64,000 nucleotides of DNA from the NCBI GenBank assembly GCA_905160935.1, contig CAJHZI010000644.1, positions 124,001-188,000 on the forward strand. Direction: 5' to 3'. Numbering within the stretch: the first letter of the stretch is position 1; each line of letters starts with the position of its first letter. Source of the DNA: Enchytraeus crypticus. Its lineage: Eukaryota > Annelida > Clitellata > Enchytraeida > Enchytraeidae. A program made the position numbers and the translations under genes. This document shows, piece after piece, positions 1 to 64,000 of this stretch. The notes below the pieces were generated by a model, which searched no databases, was not told the DNA's origin, and worked only from the letters and a program-made list of their open reading frames with translations.

Positions 1-47
<47 letters not shown>
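1..47. repeat. (AT)n microsatellite at the window edge
   Basis: Uninterrupted AT dinucleotides running off the left edge. Confidence 0.95.
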
Positions 48-49
<2 letters not shown>

Positions 50-154
50 ATTTCGCCACTTGGGCTAACAATACACACTCATTGCACAGTGAAACAAAAT
101 GGGGAGTTTTGCTTTGATAACTTATTTGTCGATTAATCGATTGATTGATTTCAG
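45..154. other. Intron end before e1 with GATT tract
   Basis: Intronic sequence with TTGATTGATT directly before TTTCAG. Nothing else seen. Confidence 0.6.
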
Positions 155-58871
<58,717 letters not shown>

Positions 58872-59400
58872 CCACGACGTAAAGCCATGCAATCCGTTTA
58901 TAACCACGTCTCCTAACCATGCTACGCGTCCATAAACACGTCCTAACCATGCTACACTTCCAAACCGCGTCATATCCTTGATACACGTCTATAACCACGC
59001 TATAACCATGCTGCCCTTCCATAACCAGGTCCCAACCATGCTAGACGTCCATAACCAAGTCCTAACCGTGTTACTCCTCCATAACCACGTCCTAAACTTA
59101 CTACAGGCCTATAACCAAGTCCTGACCATACTACACCTGCACAGCCACGTTCTAAACATGCCACAGGCCTCCACAGGCCTACAACGACGTCCTAACCATG
59201 CCATACGTGTATAACTTCATTTTGCCCATACTATACGTCTATATCCACGTCTTAGCCATGCCATACGTTTCTATTAACATCTTAACTTTGGCACGCGTCT
59301 ATAACCACATCTTAACCAAGAACAATATTTTAACCTTGCTACGCGTCTTTAACCACGCCATAAAGCCCGAAGTTCAAGCTTGCTACCTGAGTTATAACCA
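58872..59400. repeat. Minisatellite directly after the DYNC2H1 stop codon
   Basis: About 18 units of roughly 30 bp based on CATAACCACGTCCTAACCAT. The stop codon context AGTAACCACGAC resembles the unit, so the 3' UTR begins inside the array. Confidence 0.88.
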
Positions 59401-60349
59401 TTTCCTTATCACATGTCAAGATAAGGGCTAGGGTTCGACATATGCTTTAGAAAGGGCATTAGAACCGAAATTGTGTATGGCAAACTTGTTAAAAAAACTT
59501 AATTCAGGAAGATGAACAAATTCAACTCATTTAACTTGAGATTTGTGATAAGTAATCTTATTGACTAACTAATATCATACCATTTTCAGTTTTAGTTTAG
59601 TTTGATATAGTTAAAGTTTTTACGAGTTTGATTGTTATATAAAAATACATTTCATAATTTATTATTGCTGCGGAATTGATTAATGCTTTAAAAAAATTGC
59701 ATTTGAAAATGCAATTAAACATTATGATAAATAACTTTAACATACGTCGTTGCGTGTAGATTAACTGTAGAAAATGTGCTTAATAAAGTTTCTTACTTTG
59801 GAGTTTTAGTTACTAGCAGTTTTATGTTTGATTTTACACAAATTATTTAGTTTGTAATATTATTCTGCTCTAAATTTACCAATTACAATTATAAGCAGTT
59901 TCTCGAATAAGATTTAGTTTGTCTTCATCGTGAACATTGATGTTAATGAGCCATCACTGAGCCTCGCACTACTGAATTAATCTGTATAAAGGTAACATGA
60001 CTGCAATTTACATTAGACATTTAAACAGAAACCTTAAATTGTACACTTTAGTAGTTTATATATTATTATAATTTTAGGGCGAATTTATTTTTAAATTTTA
60101 AATTCAACATATAAGCGAGTATATCTAGATACGCCGCTGAACAGATTTTATTGGTTATAGCTATAGTCGGACAATATTATCGACAAACGGACTACAGAGT
60201 ACTGAAATAAAGTAATAACTAATTTCAAATGGTTATACGTGCTAATTGCTATTATATTGCATTTAATACTGCGCCTTTGATCTAGTGAATCAAAATACAC
60301 GCTTTCAAGAATGACTTGCATGAATCATTAAAAGTTTTAAAACAGCATA
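59401..60349. other. Intergenic, probable 3' UTR and beyond
   Basis: AT-rich sequence between two minisatellites. It contains the candidate poly(A) signals at 59782 and 60206. Confidence 0.5.
59782..59787 (+). terminator. Candidate poly(A) signal of DYNC2H1
   Basis: AATAAA, followed by a T-rich and GT-containing stretch. It would give a 3' UTR of roughly 0.9 kb that includes the 58872-59400 array. Another AATAAA is at 60206-60211. No transcript evidence. Confidence 0.4.
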
Positions 60350-62195
60350 GGTCTAATTCACCGTGTCACTCTATAACATAAATCAACGTATCACTCTATA
60401 CCTTACGTCGCCGTATTAATATATTCCATTAGTCAACGGATTACTCTACATTATATATCACCGTATCACTATATACCATCCATGTTTGTCATTGTTTCAC
60501 CCTATACCATTAACATTGATGTCACCGTATATCATTCCATAATTTAAGACATCGTATAACCTAAAGTCACCGCATCACCCAATACCATAAGTCACCGTAT
60601 CACCTTATACCTTACATAACCTTGTCACTCTACATCATAAGTCATCGTATCACTCTATACCTTAAGTAACCGTATAAACGTGTCACACTATGCCATAAAT
60701 CACCGTATCATTCTGTCATAAGTGCCCGTATCACTCTACACCGTTAAGTCACCGTGTCACTCTATATCTTAGGTCATTGTATCAATTATCCATATCATCT
60801 ATTTCATTACTCACTGTATCACTCTACATGTACATGTAGATCATATAGCTCCGAAACACTATATACAATAAATAATCTATTCACTTTATACCATATACAC
60901 CCTTTTGACTCTCTTCCATAAATCGCCGTATAACTTTGTACCTTATGTCACAGTATATTTCTAATCCATGAGGCGCCTTATCACTGTATAGCATAAGTAA
61001 CCGTATCAATATATAGCATATGTCACCGTATCACACTATACGTTAAGTTACCGTATCACCGTATATCATAAGTCGCCACATCACCATATAACTTAAGTCA
61101 CCCTAAAACATAAGTCACCGCATCAGTTTATACCTGTAGAAAACGTATCAATCTATTCCATAGGTCACTGTGTCTTACTATGACATAAGTCACCGTATCA
61201 ATCTACACCATAAGTCACTGTATCAGTCTATGCCTTAGGTCAACGTATCAATATATTAAATAAGTCACCTTATCACTCTATATTATAATGCACCGTATCA
61301 CTGTATACTTTGATTCACCGTGTTCACCCTATACTATGAGGCACCGTACCCCTCTATGCCATTAGTCACCATATCCCATTAAACATGTAACTTAAGTCAA
61401 AGATTCAGCCTATACCAGAAGTCAACGAATCAAGCTATGCCATCAATTACCGGATCACCTTATATTATAGGTCAACGTATCACTCTATGACGTAATTAGG
61501 CCTAACCATATCACCCTATACCGTAAGTCACCGCATCACAAAATAACATAAGCCATCTTACCACTCTATTACATACATGTAAGTCACCTTATCTCACTAT
61601 ACCGTAAGTCACTGTATCACTCTCTGCCATATGTCACTTTATCACTCTCTGCCATAAATCACTGTATAACCCTGTACTTTAAGTCACCATATAAACCTAT
61701 AACATAACTCAAAATATCACCCTATACCCAAAGTCACCGTTTAACTCTATATCATTAATCATCTTATCACTCTTTATCTTAAGTCAACGTATCAGACTAT
61801 TACTTCAAGTCAAAACATCACTTTATATCATAGGTCACCGTATCACTATACACCATAAGCGATCGTACATGTATCACTGGATATCATAAATCGCCGTATC
61901 ACAATAATATCAAGGTCACAGTGTAACTCTGTACTTAATTCACCTTATCACTGTTCGGCATAAGACATCATATCACGCTATGCCATAAGTCACCGTATCA
62001 ATCTTTTCATAAGTCACAGTATCTCCCTATACCTTAAATCACCCTATACTATAGGCACGATATCACTCTAACCAGAAGTCACCGTATAAATTTATACCAC
62101 AATTCATCGTATCAGTTCATTACAAAAGTTACGGTATCACTGTATACCATTATTAGTCACCGTATCACCCTATTCCATAAGTCACCGTATCACTC
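60350..62195. repeat. Large minisatellite, 23-26 bp unit (left block)
   Basis: More than 70 imperfect units of ATAAGTCACCGTATCACTCT. No gene is visible within. Confidence 0.93.
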
Positions 62196-62342
62196 TCAAT
62201 CAATCAATAAGAATTTAGCGTCCGGTTCCTCGCCATAAATCAATGTCAGGGACGTCTGTTGCAAACTCTACACAAACAGGCGCCAAAGCACCACACGATC
62301 ATGACTGAGTACACAGACACCACAAGAGAGCACTGTACTCAC
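62195..62342 (-). repeat. (GATT)n-tailed SINE, family C, inside the minisatellite
   Basis: AATCAATCAATAAGAATTTA, GCGTCCGGTTCCTCGCC and CAGGCGCCAAAGCACCACAC, the reverse of 30285-30482. Confidence 0.75.
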
Positions 62343-63020
62343 TGGCGGATCCAGGGGGGCCCAGGGGGGCCCAGGGGGTCCGGTCCCCCCCTTAGGTCCG
62401 CCGATAAAAAATTGTAAACTATATTTTCATGGTTTCTATGGAATTTGTGATGTGTAAATGTTATGTTAGTAATGGCAGTGGTTGGGGGGGTCGGGGTGGG
62501 GTGCGAGAGGGAACTCAGTTCCAATAGCTCGATTTTTTTCTAGGATATACTAGGAGCCCTGTATAGTGGAAGGGGGCCCGAACCGTTTCACTAGCTCTCA
62601 ATTTTCAATTGAACCTTTTGTATTAGAGGAAAAAGGGTATAAGTAAAAAATGTGAACTCTGTCCCGTAGCAGTGGTGCAAAGAGCCTTGGCTGGGAAGTA
62701 CCTAAGGCCCCCCTACCGCCAGAAATAGGTCACTTTTGCAATTTTTTTGAGATCGACAGAGTTTCTTCAGAGGTGAAAAAATTAAAATACTTTTTCCAAA
62801 ACTAATGTAGGATTTTACGGGTATGAGCGGGGGGGGGGGGTAAACTATGGGGATACACTCACTCTATGAGCCGAACGAAGTAGTGAACAAATTTTGAGCC
62901 CCCCCCCCCCCTACAACAATTTGTCTGGTTGCGTCACTTGTCCCGAAGAAGGCGGGACGTAAGCAAAAAATTTTGTGTACACTCTCAAAACAATTTCGGG
63001 CCCCCCTTAAAAAATTACAC
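62343..63020. repeat. GC-rich interspersed repeat with G/C homopolymers
   Basis: It begins CTGGCGGATCCAGGGGGGCC and contains runs of G and C (62830-62841, 62899-62909). No coding frame is recognised. Its composition is unlike the AT-rich flanks. The family is not assigned. Confidence 0.55.
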
Positions 63021-63024
63021 CTAA

Positions 63025-63170
63025 ACTAAACCTTAAGTAACCGTATCAATCTATTCCATAAGTAACCGTGTATACCATGCCATAAATCACCATTTCAGTC
63101 TATATCATATATCACAGTATCAAACTATACCATAAGTCACCACAAAGTAGAACAAAACACGCACTATAGT
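63025..63170. repeat. Large minisatellite, middle block
   Basis: The same unit as at 60350-62195, continuing after the inserted repeats. Confidence 0.88.
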
Positions 63171-63395
63171 GAAATGTTCAACTGTGTTGATATCTCTGAC
63201 TTTTATTTCCACATGTGTAAACCGTTAGGAAATTTAGACCATTTTCCGTGTAACCAGTCTAGTGAATGTCCGAGATTTAACTTTCAAATCAGCGCGGCTG
63301 GGATTCGAAACAAAGAGGGTTCAATTCACCACCAGATTTGTCATTTAAAAATTTGTGACGTTACCACTACACTATTAAGACGTTCAAGACTATTA
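63170..63395 (-). repeat. tRNA-derived SINE, family B, inside the minisatellite
   Basis: It shares with 17230-17492 the segments GGAAATTTAGACCATTTTCC and GTGAATGTCCGAGATTTAAC, with a degraded B box. It splits the 23-26 bp array. Confidence 0.75.
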
Positions 63396-63665
63396 TAACT
63401 TATCACAATATTCCATCAGTCACCGTAACACTTACAACAAAAGTCAAAGTGTCACTCTATACCTTAAGTCATCGTATCAAGCTATACAATAATTAAAAAT
63501 ATCACCCTATACCTAGAGTCACCCTGTAACTTATATTCACCCTTTTTATAAGTTATAGAGTCACTCCATAACTTATACAAAATTCATCGTATCACTCTCT
63601 AGCGTAATAAAATATTCCAGAGGTCACGGGATCACTTTATATCATAAGTCACCTTGTTACCCTAC
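63396..63665. repeat. Large minisatellite, right block
   Basis: The same unit again after the 63170-63395 SINE, showing that the array was split by insertions. Confidence 0.88.
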
Positions 63666-64000
63666 TGTGAGATACCGAACCTCTTCATGCTAAGCTCAAC
63701 TATGATATACCGAACCGCTTCATATAATGGTCTTTTAGGATATACCACGCTGCTTCATTCTAAGCTCTACTACGTAATACCCACCGATTCAATCTAAGCT
63801 ATACTATGATATCCCGATCCTCTAAATCTTGATATCCAGATCCTTCATATTAAGCTCTACAATGAGACACCGAACCGCTTCATTCAAAGCCCTAATATGA
63901 TATACCAAACCGCTTCATTCTAAGCTCCACTATTACCGTACCCATGTATTCTAAGCTGTACAATATGATACTGTACCGCTCTATTCGAAGCTCTTCTACG
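63666..64000. repeat. Different minisatellite, about 34 bp unit, running off the window
   Basis: Units like GATATACCGAACCGCTTCAT followed by TCTAAGCTC. It starts abruptly where the previous unit type stops. Confidence 0.88.

Overview
The window is invertebrate animal nuclear DNA. It has AT-rich spliceosomal introns, tRNA-derived SINEs, several non-LTR retrotransposon families, DNA-transposon foldbacks and an exceptional load of minisatellites. There are no bacterial operons. The species cannot be fixed from the sequence.

One gene dominates. On the + strand, positions 155-58871 carry the 3' two-thirds of a cytoplasmic dynein 2 heavy chain gene (DYNC2H1, the retrograde intraflagellar-transport motor). 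I resolve 51 consecutive exons (called e1-e51), 8742 coding bases, with one continuous reading frame of 2913 residues. It runs from the middle of the linker domain through AAA1-AAA4, the coiled-coil stalk with the microtubule-binding tip, AAA5-AAA6 and the C-terminal domain to a stop at 58869-58871. Every exon phase matches the next and the order is colinear with the family. The tail, stem and about the first 1400 residues lie upstream of the window. Introns average about 1 kb.

Nested on the minus strand, in the intron between e21 and e22, is an F-box/leucine-rich-repeat gene (coding 23466-21985). It has its own TATA/CCAAT-type promoter and a 5'-UTR intron, but one in-frame TGA interrupts codon 285.

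The introns hold: a tRNA-derived SINE family (about nine copies); a second tRNA-derived SINE (two copies); a (GATT)n-tailed SINE; an (ATC)n-tailed short repeat; at least nine pieces of one LINE family that ends in (GA)n, several with matching ends and a deleted middle; three other LINE fragments; a TA-flanked foldback element with a captured LINE end; and a hAT-like element. From 58872 to the window end there is no gene, only minisatellite arrays interrupted by a SINE, a GC-rich repeat and a second SINE.

The most unusual pattern is that many tandem arrays sit exactly on exon boundaries of the dynein gene. The repeated unit includes the splice acceptor or donor plus the first or last exon bases. 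In at least eight places (e3, e4, e16, e33, e38, e46, e47, e48) the functional splice site is the outermost unit of an array. In the acceptor arrays of e4, e16, e33 and e38 the inner units are complete decoy splice sites. In addition, GATT-rich tracts, whose TTGAT units fit a branch-point consensus, precede many 3' splice sites.
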